Assembly: GCF_000613445.1 (NCBI RefSeq)
Contig: NZ_BAIZ01000008.1
Span: 1 to 64,000, forward strand
Reading direction: 5' to 3'
Length of the DNA: 64,000 nucleotides
DNA from: Hoylesella shahii DSM 15611 = JCM 12083
GTDB lineage: Bacteria > Bacteroidota > Bacteroidia > Bacteroidales > Bacteroidaceae
This document shows positions 30,562 through 40,733 of the stretch, piece by piece. The notes beneath the pieces were generated by a model. That model made no database searches. It saw nothing but the letters and a program-made list of their open reading frames with translations, and was not told where the DNA came from. Both the position numbers and the translations under genes were made by a program. Positions within the stretch are counted from its first letter, which is position 1. Every line of letters starts with the position of its first letter.

Positions 30562-31026
30562 TTAGTACAGCGTGCGTGTGAGCTGTTGCGCCACTTGCTC
30601 TAGATAAAGCTTGTCGGTGGCATCGAATGTGCCCAGTTGTGTGCTGTCGATATCGAGAACGCCAACGCATTTGCCAACCTTAGAGAAGATGGGAACAACG
30701 ATTTCCGACCGCGAAAGAGCGCTGCAAGCAATGTGTCCAGGAAACTGTTCCACGTTGGGAACAACCAATGTGCTCTCTGCCTCAAAGGCTTTGCCACACA
30801 CACCCTTGCCGATGGCGATGGCATAGCATGCAGGTGGACCTTGAAAGGGGCCCAAACGCAACATACCATCGGGGTGAAGCATGTAGAAGCCCGTCCAAAA
30901 AAACTGGTCGAATGCTTGGTGTAGGGCGGCGGCAACATTGGCTAATACGCTGGTTTCGCATGTTTCGCCTTCAATCATTGCCGCTATTTGGGGCAGCAGT
31001 TGCGTGTAAGTGTTTTCCTTGTTCAT
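30562..31026 (-). CDS. msrC: GAF-domain free methionine-(R)-sulfoxide reductase
   Basis: 154 aa, the full length of the one-domain fRMsr family. It reduces free methionine R-sulfoxide in the cytoplasm. The conserved blocks FFWTGFYMLHPDGMLRLGPF, GPPACYAIAIGKGVCGKAF, FPGHIACSALSRSEIVVP and GVLDIDSTQ are all present, including the cysteines of GVCG and HIAC that act in catalysis and the cysteine in PPAC. Its ATG overlaps the TAA of rsmA by one base, so the two are translationally coupled. Repair of oxidised methionine beside rRNA methylation is a common but unexplained pairing. Confidence 0.88.
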   Translation of the reverse strand: MNKENTYTQLLPQIAAMIEGETCETSVLANVAAALHQAFDQFFWTGFYMLHPDGMLRLGPFQGPPACYAIAIGKGVCGKAFEAESTLVVPNVEQFPGHIACSALSRSEIVVPIFSKVGKCVGVLDIDSTQLGTFDATDKLYLEQVAQQLTRTLY

Positions 31027-31826
31027 TATTTTGGGGTGTTTATTTCTTTTTCCACCATGTTGGTAAGTTGCACAAACTCGGCCACCGATAGTTGCTCGGG
31101 GCGGCGTGTAAACATCTCTTGCGCATAAAATTCGGGTGAAGCAGGCTTGCCTGCAAACAGTTGTCGCAGACTAACGCGAAGCATCTTGCGTCGCTGATTG
31201 AACACTGTTTTCACCACACGCTTAAACAACGTCTCATCGCACCCAAGATTTTCAACCTTGTTTCGCGTCATTCGGATAACGGCACTCTTTACCTTGGGTG
31301 GCGGATTAAATACCGTTTCGTCTACTGTGAAGAGATATTCCACATCATACCAAGCCTGAATAAGTACCGAAAGGATGCCATAAGCCTTTGTTCCAGGCTG
31401 TGAGGCGATGCGCAAAGCCACTTCGCGTTGTATCATTCCCGTGCAACAGGGTATGAGATGCTTGTTGTCGAGCATCTTAAAGAATATCTGTGAGGATATG
31501 TCGTAAGGATAATTGCCTGTTAGCACAAAGGGCTTGCCCGAGAAAACATCGTCAAGATTCATGCGAAGAAAGTCTTCACCCAATACGTTTTCTGCCAATT
31601 GAGGATAGTTTTGGTGTAGAAAAGCCACCGATTCGGTGTCGATTTCCACCACCCGAAGCGGTCTTTCCTTGGTGGCAAGATATTGGGTTAGCACGCCCAT
31701 ACCTGGACCTACCTCTAGAATGGGTAGCGCTGGGCAGGCGTCTACGGTGTCGGCAATGCGGCGCGCAATGCCTAAGTCGGTCAAGAAATGCTGACCAAGA
31801 TGCTTTTTGGGTCTAACAAGCTTCAT
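31026..31826 (-). CDS. rsmA: 16S rRNA (adenine1518/1519-N6)-dimethyltransferase
   Basis: 266 aa from the ATG at 31826 (MKLVRPKKHLGQHFLTDLGI), the usual N-terminus; a longer frame to 31970 would cross the promoter box. The SAM-binding motif ILEVGPGMGVLTQYL (residues ~36-50), the adenine-binding catalytic motif GNYPYDISSQI (~106) and the C-terminal helical domain (VVKTVFNQRRKMLRVSLRQL) are complete. It dimethylates two adjacent adenines in the 3' end of 16S rRNA during small-subunit maturation; loss gives kasugamycin resistance. It overlaps the fRMsr gene by one base. Confidence 0.95.
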   Translation of the reverse strand: MKLVRPKKHLGQHFLTDLGIARRIADTVDACPALPILEVGPGMGVLTQYLATKERPLRVVEIDTESVAFLHQNYPQLAENVLGEDFLRMNLDDVFSGKPFVLTGNYPYDISSQIFFKMLDNKHLIPCCTGMIQREVALRIASQPGTKAYGILSVLIQAWYDVEYLFTVDETVFNPPPKVKSAVIRMTRNKVENLGCDETLFKRVVKTVFNQRRKMLRVSLRQLFAGKPASPEFYAQEMFTRRPEQLSVAEFVQLTNMVEKEINTPK

Positions 31827-31850
31827 CTTAAAATTCTGTTGTTGTGTTTG

Positions 31851-31858
31851 CAAAGGTA
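31851..31858 (-). promoter_or_regulatory. Bacteroidetes -7 box of rsmA
   Basis: Minus-strand TACCTTTG matches TAnnTTTG, 25 nt upstream of the chosen ATG, giving a leader of only ~18 nt. It supports 31826 as the start. No good -33 box is visible. Confidence 0.55.
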
Positions 31859-32160
31859 GCAAAATATAGGGGGAATAAGGTGATTTTGTGGCGTTTGTTT
31901 GGATTGAGAGCGATGTTTTTCTGTGAAGTAGGCTTGCACCACGTGCGTTGTTATCTTCAATAATCCACATTTGTAGGCATAAACGACGGTTATCTCAGAA
32001 AAAAGTGTTTACTTTGTAGTTCGAGATAATAATGCTTGACCGCGAAAGGATAACGCAAAGCAAGGGCAATAACAGCTTTTGCCTAATTTAAAGAGGGTGA
32101 AAACGCACCACATAAGGCCAAGCAAACGTAGTTAATAACATTGAAATTTTCCACAACTTT

Positions 32161-33159
32161 ATGATTAAAGTAGCATTTTTCGACGCCAAATCGTACGACG
32201 AAGTGTCGTTTAACAAAACAAACGCTGATTATGGTTTCGACATCCGTTATTATCAAGAACACCTCAATTTAAAAACTGTTCCATTGGCCAAAGGGGCCGA
32301 TGTGGTGTGCATTTTCGTTAATGCCGAATGTAATGCAGCTGTTATAGACGAACTGATTAAAAACGGTGTGAAACTTATTGCACTACGATGTGCTGGCTTT
32401 AACAACGTTGACCTGAAGGCGGCTAAAGGCCGAATTAAGGTGGTTCGCGTGCCTGCTTATTCGCCACATGCTGTTGCCGAGTATGCTGTTTCGCTGATGT
32501 TGGCCCTTAATCGCAAGATTTTCCGCGCCGTAAACCGCACTCGTGAGGGCAACTTTGCCCTTAAAGGTTTGATGGGTTTTGATATGTATGGCAAGACTGC
32601 GGGTATTGTTGGCATGGGTAGAATTGCAAAAGAGCTGATAAAAATATTGCACGGCTTTGGTATGAAGGTGTTGGCCTACGACCTTTATCCTGATATGGAG
32701 TTTGCCAAACAGTATGATGTACAAATGGTTTCGCTGGACGAACTGTACGCCGAGAGCGATATTATATCGCTGCACTGCCCACTTACGCCCGAAACAACAT
32801 TCCTTATCAATGCCCAAAGCATTGCTAAGATGAAGCCAGGCGTAATGATTATCAATACAGGACGCGGAAAACTCATCAATACAGAAGAACTTATCGAGGG
32901 CCTTCGCACCAAACGAGTGGGCTCGGCTGGTCTTGATGTGTACGAAGAAGAAAAGAATTACTTCTACGAAGACCGCAGCGACAAGATTATCGACGACGAT
33001 GTGTTGGCTCGTTTGCTGATGATGCCCAACGTGGTTCTTACCTCGCATCAGGCTTTCTTCACAGTCGAAGCCATGCATAATATTGCCCTTACCACCCTTG
33101 AAAGCATTAAGGAGTTTGGCGAAGGCAAGCCACTTACCAACGAGGTGGTGGAACAATAA
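32161..33159 (+). CDS. ldhA: D-lactate dehydrogenase (2-hydroxyacid dehydrogenase family)
   Basis: 332 aa, typical length. It interconverts pyruvate and D-lactate with NAD(H) as a fermentative sink. The nucleotide-binding motif GKTAGIVGMGRIAKE (~residues 145-159) and the catalytic triad are visible: Arg in MIINTGRGKLIN, Glu in GLDVYEEEKNYF, His in VVLTSHQAFFT. SLHCPLTPET is the family's substrate-domain hinge signature. The N-terminus MIKVAFFDAKSYDEVSFNKT is characteristic of the D-LDH branch rather than phosphoglycerate dehydrogenase. It stands alone with its own terminator at 33182-33217; the upstream 190 bp show no certain promoter. Confidence 0.93.
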   Translation: MIKVAFFDAKSYDEVSFNKTNADYGFDIRYYQEHLNLKTVPLAKGADVVCIFVNAECNAAVIDELIKNGVKLIALRCAGFNNVDLKAAKGRIKVVRVPAYSPHAVAEYAVSLMLALNRKIFRAVNRTREGNFALKGLMGFDMYGKTAGIVGMGRIAKELIKILHGFGMKVLAYDLYPDMEFAKQYDVQMVSLDELYAESDIISLHCPLTPETTFLINAQSIAKMKPGVMIINTGRGKLINTEELIEGLRTKRVGSAGLDVYEEEKNYFYEDRSDKIIDDDVLARLLMMPNVVLTSHQAFFTVEAMHNIALTTLESIKEFGEGKPLTNEVVEQ

Positions 33160-33181
33160 TCTCTTGATGCTTGTTGAGGCT

Positions 33182-33217
33182 GGTGCCGATAATTGTCTTT
33201 GGGCGATTGTCGGCACC
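33182..33217 (+). terminator. Terminator of ldhA
   Basis: ggtgccga and tcggcacc close a hairpin extended by inner aat/att pairs, followed by tgttttttatt. It lies 23 nt after the ldhA stop. Confidence 0.88.
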
Positions 33218-33672
33218 TGTTTTTTATTGTGTTGATGGGGCAATGCACATCGGGTTATTGCTCTTGGGGTTTCGGTGTTGTGTGTATTGTGTGTTAATGC
33301 CTCGTGTCTAACGACTTTTGCAGTGACGTATGCTGGCTATAAGGTGTTATTTACTAATGTGTTGGTTGTAATAAGACCGTTGGCTACACCCATTTGCTCA
33401 ACTCTTTTGAGATCAATGGTTACCACTTTCGTAACTAAATTTTACCAAGTGAAGGAGTAAAAAGAGTTAAATCCCATGCCATACGTTGCATAAATGCCGA
33501 AAATGGCGTAACTTAGACCACGTTTTAAAGGGAACGTATTTGACAAAATGCACCTGATTAGCCCCTACAGGATTGTTTGTTTTGCTTTAAGTGGCGAACA
33601 AGCTGCAGATACCTAACGCGGCGTATGGCGTTAGCAGAATTGAAATAGAATGAAAAGGTTAAGTGAAAGGTT
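33218..33672. other. Intergenic stretch, nothing clear
   Basis: 455 bp with no supported gene. A short frame at 33275-33460 has no family resemblance or promoter. A small inverted repeat (taacgc/gcgtta, 33615-33634) precedes the next gene but is not followed by a T run. Confidence 0.5.
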
Positions 33673-34173
33673 ATGAAAATGAAGAAATTGATAGGGGCAT
33701 TGCTGGCCTTGGTCTTACTGATGGGCTGTGCAACAAATAAAAATCTGTCGCCCGAAAAGGCTAAACGGATGGCCGAAACCACCCAAAAAGTGAACGAGGC
33801 GCTAAACAAGCAACTGTTTACCATCGAGGTTAACCACGTATATCCACAGCGCTTGCCTGCCAAAGCTTTAAGCTATGGCTATTATGTAAGGGTGACAGCC
33901 GATTCGGTTTATTCGTGTCTGCCTTATTTTGGGCATGCTTATCGCGTGCCTTATGGTGGCGGGACGGGACTGAATTTTGCTGAAAAAATAACCGACTACG
34001 TGATGCAACGGGGCAAAGACGGTAAAATAAACATCTATTTTAAAGTGAACAATAAAGAAGATCGTTACGACTATCGACTGGAAGTGTTTGACAACGGTAG
34101 GGCTTTTGTTGATATATCGAGCGACGAACGCGACCGAATTGGCTTTGCTGGTATGATGGATATAGGGAAATAA
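33673..34173 (+). CDS. DUF4251 lipoprotein
   Basis: 166 aa. MKMKKLIGALLALVLLMGCA is a lipoprotein signal with lipobox LMGC. The remainder matches DUF4251: FTIEVNHVYPQRLPAKALSY near residue 50, the block VRVTADSVYSCLPYFGHAYR (~75-95), then PYGGGTGLNFAEKITDYV and a C-terminal RAFVDISSDERDRIGFAGMM. DUF4251 proteins are periplasmic or membrane-anchored β-proteins found throughout Bacteroidales, without an assigned function. It is flanked by intergenic DNA and is probably monocistronic. Confidence 0.85.
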   Translation: MKMKKLIGALLALVLLMGCATNKNLSPEKAKRMAETTQKVNEALNKQLFTIEVNHVYPQRLPAKALSYGYYVRVTADSVYSCLPYFGHAYRVPYGGGTGLNFAEKITDYVMQRGKDGKINIYFKVNNKEDRYDYRLEVFDNGRAFVDISSDERDRIGFAGMMDIGK

Positions 34174-34403
34174 AAGACCAAAAGCAGGATGCTAACAGCC
34201 TGTGGGGCAATAAACAATGCCTAATAAACACTAAAAGAGATTGATAAAGCAAGTTGATTAAATTTACAAAATGAGCAATAGTAAAACACTGACGCTTGTG
34301 GAGTAAACCGAATAACTGTCAACTTGCTAAGCCACAAGGTTACAAAGCTGTCAAATAGTAAGCAACGACCATGCACCTTGCATCGAAAAACAGCGGATAA
34401 GGC

Positions 34404-34434
34404 TTTGTGGTTTTAGGTTTTTACACTATATTTG
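34404..34434 (+). promoter_or_regulatory. Bacteroidetes promoter of hflX-DUF4954-M16
   Basis: TTTG (34404-34407) and TATATTTG (34427-34434) are separated by 19 nt, a textbook -33/-7 pair, 35 nt before the hflX start codon. Confidence 0.85.
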
Positions 34435-34469
34435 CACTCTAATAGACAAGATGCAATAAGACACCTGAA

Positions 34470-35711
34470 ATGAAAGAATTTGTAATATCCGAGGTTAAAG
34501 CCGAAACCGCCGTGCTGGTGGGGCTGATAACACCACAGCAAAACGAAGCTAAAACCAAAGAATATCTCGACGAATTGGAGTTCTTAGCCGATACGGCAGG
34601 GGCCGTAACAGTGAAAAGATTTACCCAAAGACTCAATGGCCCAAGTATGGTTACATACGTGGGTAAGGGTAAACTCGAAGAGATAAAACAATATATACTG
34701 GCCGAAGAAGAGGCCGAACGCGAAGTGGGAATGGTGATTTTCGACGACGAACTGTCGGCAAAGCAAATGCGCAACATCGAAAAAGAACTGAATGTGAAAA
34801 TTCTCGACCGCACTTCGCTCATCCTTGACATATTCGCCATGCGTGCACAAACGGCTAATGCTAAGACGCAAGTGGAGCTGGCGCAATATAGATACATGCT
34901 ACCAAGACTGCAACGACTATGGACACACCTCGAAAGACAAGGTGGTGGCTCGGGTAGCGGTGGCGGAAAAGGCTCGGTGGGACTACGTGGACCCGGTGAA
35001 ACGCAGCTCGAAATGGACCGCCGTATCATCCTTTCGCGTATGGCCTTGCTCAAAGAACGATTGGCCGAGATTGATAAACAGAAAACCACGCAACGCAAAA
35101 ATAGAGGACGTATGGTGCGAGTGGCACTCGTGGATATACCAATGTGGGCAAAAGCACCATCATGAACCTGCTGGCTAAAAGCGAAGTGTTTGCCGAAAAT
35201 AAACTTTTCGCAACGCTCGATACCACTGTGAGAAAGGTGGTGGTTGAAAATCTGCTTCCTCTTGGCCGATACCGTGGGCTTTATACGCAAGTTGCCCACC
35301 GACTTGGTCGACTCCTTTAAGTCTACACTCGATGAAGTGCGCGAAGCCGACTTGCTGGTGCACGTGGTGGATATATCTCATCCCGACTTTGAAGAGCAGT
35401 TTGCAGTGGTGGAAAAAACGCTTACCGAATTGGAATGTGCCGACAAACCCAGCATGATTGTGTTTAACAAAATTGATAATTACACCTTCGTGAAAAAAGA
35501 TGAGGACGACCTTACACCCATAACAAAGGAAAACCTCACACTGGAAGACTTGAAACGCACCTGGATGGCCAAACTAAACGATAACTGCATTTTTATCTCG
35601 GCACGCGAAAAAACCAATGTAGACGAACTTAGAGACCGTCTATATGCCAAGGTTAGAGAACTCCACGTGCAGAAATATCCATATAACGACTTCTTATACG
35701 AAACGGAATGA
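34470..35711 (+). pseudogene. hflX: GTPase HflX, frameshifted in the G domain
   Basis: About 414 aa if repaired. The N-terminal HflX domain (FTQRLNGPSMVTYVGKGKLE ... DRTSLILDIFAMRAQTANAK) and the glycine-rich linker (RQGGGSGSGGGKGSVGLRGP) are intact. The Walker A region is broken near 35127: one G restores [19 protein letters not shown] second break near 35230 (restoring [17 protein letters not shown]) needs two bases added or one removed. NKID and SAREKTN G-motifs follow. HflX binds ribosomes and splits stalled 70S particles during stress. A housekeeping-type gene broken twice argues for sequence error rather than real loss. Its stop overlaps the next ATG (atga). Confidence 0.85.
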
Positions 35712-37537
35712 TGTACCGATTACTTACCGATGAAGAAATTGCCTTGCTGGAAGACAACGGCTGTCAAGCCGAAAACTGGGAGGCTATCACTGTGGCAGAA
35801 GACTTTAAGCCCACCTATGTGCACAATGTTGCTTTCTATGGCGACGTTCAATTGGGCGTGTTCGAGAAGAACATTGAGGTGAGTAGAGGTTTTCTGAAAC
35901 ACTCCGCCCTGCGTAATGCCACACTAAGAAACGTGTGCATTGGCGATAATTGCCTGGTGGAAAACATCGGTAACTACATCAATAACTATACTATCGAAGA
36001 AGAATGCTACATCTCTAACGTTAGCACCATGGAGACAACGGAGGGAGCAACCTTCGGGGAAGGTAATCTAATATCGGTGCTTAACGAGGTGGGAGAGGGC
36101 AACGTGATGCTCTTTAAGGGCCTAAATAGTCAGCTGGCTGCCTTTATGGTGAAGCATAATGCAGACAAAAACTTGCGCGACCAACTGCGAACGATGATTG
36201 CAGACGAACTGGAACGCACCTTGCCCGAACGGGGAACAATTGGCTTTGGCGTGAAAATCGTAAACACACGCGAAGTGATTAACACTATCGTGCAAGATAA
36301 TTGCGAGGTGAATGGGGCAGCGCGGCTCTTTGATTGCTCGCTGCTGAGTGTTGCCGGTACGGGCGTCTACGTGGGAAGTGGTGTTATATGCGAAAACTCT
36401 ATCGTGGCCGACGGCTCGTCGATAACCAACGATTGCAACCTACAAGACTGCTATGTGGGCGAAGCTTGTCAGCTAAACAATGGCTTTACGGCATCGGGAA
36501 GCCTGTTTTTTGCTAATAGCTACATGAGCAATGGCGAGGCTTGTGCAGCCTTCTGTGGCCCGTTTACGGCCAGTCATCATAAAAGTTCGCTCCTTATTGG
36601 CGCCATGTTCTCGTTCTATAACGCTGGCTCGGCCACCAACTTCAGCAATCATGCCTACAAAATGGGGCCCATGCACTATGGCATTTTAGAGCGAGGCACA
36701 AAAACTGCTAGCGGTGCCTACATCCTTATGCCCGCCAATATCGGCGCTTTTTCGGTGTGCTTTGGTAAGCTGATGCACCACCCCGACACGCGCAATGTGC
36801 CTTTCTCATACCTCATTGCATATGGCGACATCATGTATCTGGTGCCAGGACGCAACCTTAATACCGTGGGCTTGTATCGCGATGTACGCAAATGGCCAAA
36901 GCGCGACATACGCCCACGAAGCGGACAAAAGAGCATTGTCAACTTCGAATGGCTTAGTCCGTTTACGGTTAACGAGATGTTGCAGGGTAAAATGATTCTG
37001 GAAAAACTGCGCGAAGCTCAAGGAGAAAACGTGGCCGAATACAATTTTAGAGGCTATGTCATTACCAATAATTCGCTTAATATCGGACTGCGCAATTACG
37101 ATATGGCTATTAAAATGTTCTTGGCGCGATGTGTACGCAAGTATGGAACGGCCGAACCCGCATCAACAACGGGCTGGAAACAGTGGACCGACCTCTCGGG
37201 ACTGCTCTTACCCGAAAGCGAAGAGCTACGCCTTATCGAAGAAATTAAAAACAACGACATAGCAGATATTCAGGGCGTGATTGCTCGTTTTCGTGAAATA
37301 GGCGAACGATACGAACAGTACGAATGGGCTTTTGCCTATAGACTAATCAACGAATACTATGGCATCGCGCAGCCCACACAGGCCGACTGGCAAGAAATCA
37401 TCGACCAAGGACGTGAAGCTAAACAGCAATGGATTGCCACAATCAAAGACGACGCTCTGAAAGAATATAAGCTGGGAGACGTGGAAGAAGACGTCTATCG
37501 AGGCTTTGTGGAACAGCTTAATAAAGAAACCGAATAA
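35708..37537 (+). CDS. DUF4954 protein (left-handed β-helix, transferase-like)
   Basis: 609 aa. The middle (~residues 60-330) is a long run of hexapeptide-type coils (NATLRNVCIGDNCLVENIGN, DNCEVNGAARLFDCSLLSV, GSGVICENSIVADGSSITN), as in nucleotidyl- or acyl-transferase β-helices. Conserved H-x-x-K and C-G-P-F-T-A-S-H-H-K-S segments lie near residue 285. It is a well-conserved Bacteroidales family with no proven activity. The start overlaps the hflX stop by 4 nt (atga), and the M16 peptidase follows 24 nt later, so all three share a transcript. Confidence 0.85.
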   Translation: MMYRLLTDEEIALLEDNGCQAENWEAITVAEDFKPTYVHNVAFYGDVQLGVFEKNIEVSRGFLKHSALRNATLRNVCIGDNCLVENIGNYINNYTIEEECYISNVSTMETTEGATFGEGNLISVLNEVGEGNVMLFKGLNSQLAAFMVKHNADKNLRDQLRTMIADELERTLPERGTIGFGVKIVNTREVINTIVQDNCEVNGAARLFDCSLLSVAGTGVYVGSGVICENSIVADGSSITNDCNLQDCYVGEACQLNNGFTASGSLFFANSYMSNGEACAAFCGPFTASHHKSSLLIGAMFSFYNAGSATNFSNHAYKMGPMHYGILERGTKTASGAYILMPANIGAFSVCFGKLMHHPDTRNVPFSYLIAYGDIMYLVPGRNLNTVGLYRDVRKWPKRDIRPRSGQKSIVNFEWLSPFTVNEMLQGKMILEKLREAQGENVAEYNFRGYVITNNSLNIGLRNYDMAIKMFLARCVRKYGTAEPASTTGWKQWTDLSGLLLPESEELRLIEEIKNNDIADIQGVIARFREIGERYEQYEWAFAYRLINEYYGIAQPTQADWQEIIDQGREAKQQWIATIKDDALKEYKLGDVEEDVYRGFVEQLNKETE

Positions 37538-37561
37538 TATCAACAAAACAAATCTTATCGT

Positions 37562-40466
37562 ATGAGCATTAAATCGATTATGGTTGCCTTACTCCTAGTA
37601 GGAACGGCAACAGCCATGCAAGCAAAAGATTACAAGTACCAAACGGTGAAAGGAGACCCAACGGGAACTCGCATCTACACCTTGGACAACGGATTGCGCG
37701 TGTATCTGTCGGTGAATAAAGAAACTCCGCGCATTCACACCTACATCGCAGTGAAAACTGGAAGCCGAAACGACCCCGCCGAAACAACGGGATTGGCTCA
37801 CTATCTGGAACACTTGATGTTCAAGGGAACTAAACAATTCGGCACAACGGATGCCGAAAAAGAAGCTCCCTTGCTTAAAGACATCGAAGAAAGGTATGAA
37901 AAATACCGCCTGCTTACCGACCCCGAACAACGCAAAAATGCCTATCATGGCATCGATAGCGTGTCGCAAGTGGCCGCCAAATATTTCATTCCTAACGAGT
38001 ACGATAAACTAATGTCGTCTATCGGGGCTGAAAAAACCAATGCTTACACCAGCAACGACGTTACTTGCTACACCGAAGATATTCCCGCTAACGAAGTGGA
38101 AAACTGGGCTAAAATACAGGCCGACCGCTTCCAAAATATGGTAATACGCGGCTTTCATACCGAACTCGAAGCCGTTTACGAGGAATTTAACATCGGTCTT
38201 ACTCGTGATGGTAATAAGGAATGGCAAGCTATCTCAAAGCTTTTGATGCCTACCCACCCCTATGGAACACAAACCACTATCGGTACGCAAGAGCATTTGA
38301 AAAATCCTTCGATTGTAAATATCAAGAATTACTTCAATCGCTACTACGTTCCTAACAACGTGGCCATCTGTATGGCGGGAGATATGGACCCCGATAAGGT
38401 TATCGCCACCATTGATAAATATTTCTCTTCGTGGAAAAAAAGCGATAACCTTTCTTTCCCACAATTCCCAAAACAAAAACCTCTCACTGCGCCACGCGAC
38501 ACAACGGTGATGGGTACTGAGGCCGAGAACATTATGATGGCATGGCGATTTGATGGCGGTAACTCGCTACAAATGGATACAGTGGACGTAATATCTACCA
38601 TCTTGAGCAACGGCAAAGCTGGATTGATGGATATTAACCTGGCGCAAAAAATGAAATATCTTGGCGGTGGGGCTTTCGCAATGACTATGGCCGAGAGTGG
38701 TTTGCTCGCCATTTCGGCTTCGCCTAAAGAGGGACAAAGTCTTGATGACGTAAAAAAACTGGTGCTGGGAGAAATTGAAAACCTCAAGAAAGGAAACTTC
38801 GCCGACGACCTTCTGCCTGCTGTTATCAACAATATGAAGCTGGATTACTATCACGCCTTGGAGAAAAACAAGGAGGTGGCTGATATGTATGTTGACGCTT
38901 TTATTAATGGACAGGAATGGAAAACGGTGGTTGAACGTCTTGACCGTATTTCTAAAATAACCAAAGCGCAAATCGTAGACTTCGCTAACAAGCATCTTAA
39001 CAACAATTATGCGCTCGTTTACAAACGCCAAGGCGAAGACACCACGCAAAAGAAAATTGATAAACCGCAGATTACTCCTATACCCTCTAACCGCGATTTG
39101 CAAAGCGATTTCGTAAAAGAAATTATTCTTAGCAAAACTACACCTATCCAACCACGGTTCGTTGACTTTAATAAAGACTTGGTTAAAACCAAAACGAAGA
39201 AGGGATTGCCCGTGCTTTATGTTCCCAATAAGAATAGCGGACTCTTTACTTTGGCCTTCCGCTACGACTTTGGATTGGAAGCCGACAACCGTTTGGATAT
39301 CGCTCCCGACTATTTGGAGTTCTTGGGTACGAACAAACTTACACCCGAACAGGTGAAACAACGCTTCTATCAGTTGGCTTGCGATTATAGCATCTCGGCT
39401 GGTGCCGACAATCTGAACATCACTATCACGGGCTTGAACGAAAATATGCCTAAGGCTCTGTGGCTGGTTGAACACCTGCTGCTAACGCCAAGGTAGACAA
39501 CGTTGCCTATAAACAACTTGTAGAACTGATAAAGAAGGTGCGCAAAGACAGAAGAAGCAACCAAAAATACAACTTCACTGCTCTCACTGCCTATGGTACG
39601 TATGGCGCATACAACCCCATTCGAAACCAGATGAGCAATGATCAACTGGATAAAACCAACCCTCAAACACTGCTCAACCTGCTCAAAAGCTTGAGAAACT
39701 ATAAACACGAGGTGCTTTATTGTGGCGAATCCACTCCCGAAGAACTGGTGAAGATTATCGATGAAGGTCATGCCATTGGTAAAACACTTGCCAATGTGCT
39801 CAAGGAAAACGCTATGCCGAGACTAAAACGCTAGAAAACGAGGTGTGGCTCGCTCCCTACGAAGCTAAAAATATCTATATGCGACTGTATAACAACAGTG
39901 GCAAAGGATGGAACTTGGAACAACAACCCATGGTGTATCTCTTCAACGAGTATTTCGGAACGGGCATGAATGGTATCGTTTTCCAAGAGTTAAGAGAGAC
40001 TCGCGGACTGGCTTATAGCGCCGGTGCTCGCTACGTTACGCCTTATAGAATGGGTGGTAACGAATATCTGCAGGCCGAAATCATTAGCCAAAACGATAAA
40101 ATGATGGACTGCGTGAGGGCTTTCAATAGCATTATCGATGAAATGCCACAAAGCGATAAGGCTTTCGAGCTGGCTAAACAGGCGTCAATGAAGCGTATCG
40201 CCACCGAACGCACAACGAAGTTTGCTATCATCAACGCTTATAAAAGAGCACAACGCTTGGGACTTGACTTCGATGTCATGGAACGTGTTTACAAAGAATT
40301 GCCCAAGATTACGCTGAAAGAAATGGTTGAATTCGAAAAGCAAACAATGGCTAAAAAGCCCCTACGCTACATGATTCTTGGTGATGAAAAGAATCTCGAC
40401 ATGAAGGGACTTGAGAAGATTGGTAAGATTAAAAGGGTTACAACCCAAGAAATCTTTGGATTCTAA
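37562..40466 (+). pseudogene. M16 (pitrilysin-family) zinc peptidase, two frameshifts
   Basis: About 968 aa if repaired. A signal peptide (MVALLLVGTATAMQAKD) precedes an N-terminal M16 domain with the inverted zinc motif HYLEH (residues 80-84) and the third ligand in ELEAVYEEF (~205). An inactive-type M16 domain fills the C-terminal half (QELRETRGLAYSAGARYVTP). Frames break near 39483 (one G restores LLANAKVDNVAYKQL) and near 39815 (one C restores ENAYAETKTLENEVWLAP). Likely periplasmic peptide degradation. It is the last gene of the hflX unit and is followed by a hairpin at 40482-40523. Confidence 0.85.
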
Positions 40467-40481
40467 TAATCTTTGACAGGC

Positions 40482-40523
40482 AAACAAGTTGGCAGGTTAA
40501 GTAATTAACGTGTCAACTTGTTT
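40482..40523 (+). terminator. Hairpin after the M16 peptidase gene
   Basis: aaacaagttg pairs with caacttgttt, with inner gtta/taac pairing, 16 nt after the M16 stop. The 3' arm supplies only a short T run, so termination strength is uncertain. Confidence 0.6.
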
Positions 40524-40575
40524 ACTTGTTAGGCTGTAGATAGGTTGTTCTAGTTTATCTGGTTTTTCTTGTAAG

Positions 40576-40692
40576 CTAGTAATCCTAGTTAATCTAGTAA
40601 TCCTAGTTAATCTAGTTATCCTAGTTATCCTAGTTAATCTAGTAATCCTAGTAATCCTAGTTAATCTAGTAATCCTCATTTTCCTAGTTTCC
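40576..40692. repeat. 9-bp tandem repeat array upstream of fumarase
   Basis: Eleven 9-bp units ctagtaatc / ctagttaat / ctagttatc run without gap from 40576 to 40674, followed by two decayed units (ctcattttc, ctagtttcc). The array ends 42 bp before the fumarase ATG. Confidence 0.9.
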
Positions 40693-40733
40693 CCTGTTAA
40701 CTCGTTAACTAATAAACAATAAATACAAACATT

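Noticed and set aside
34439..35299. Long minus-strand frame opposite hflX
   Set aside because: Serine/arginine-rich shadow of the hflX coding strand; the sense frame has clear HflX motifs.
34470..35711. Two separate genes (N-terminal HflX and a C-terminal GTPase)
   Set aside because: Both parts lie in order and are joined by restoring the conserved Walker A and switch motifs, so one broken gene is the better reading.
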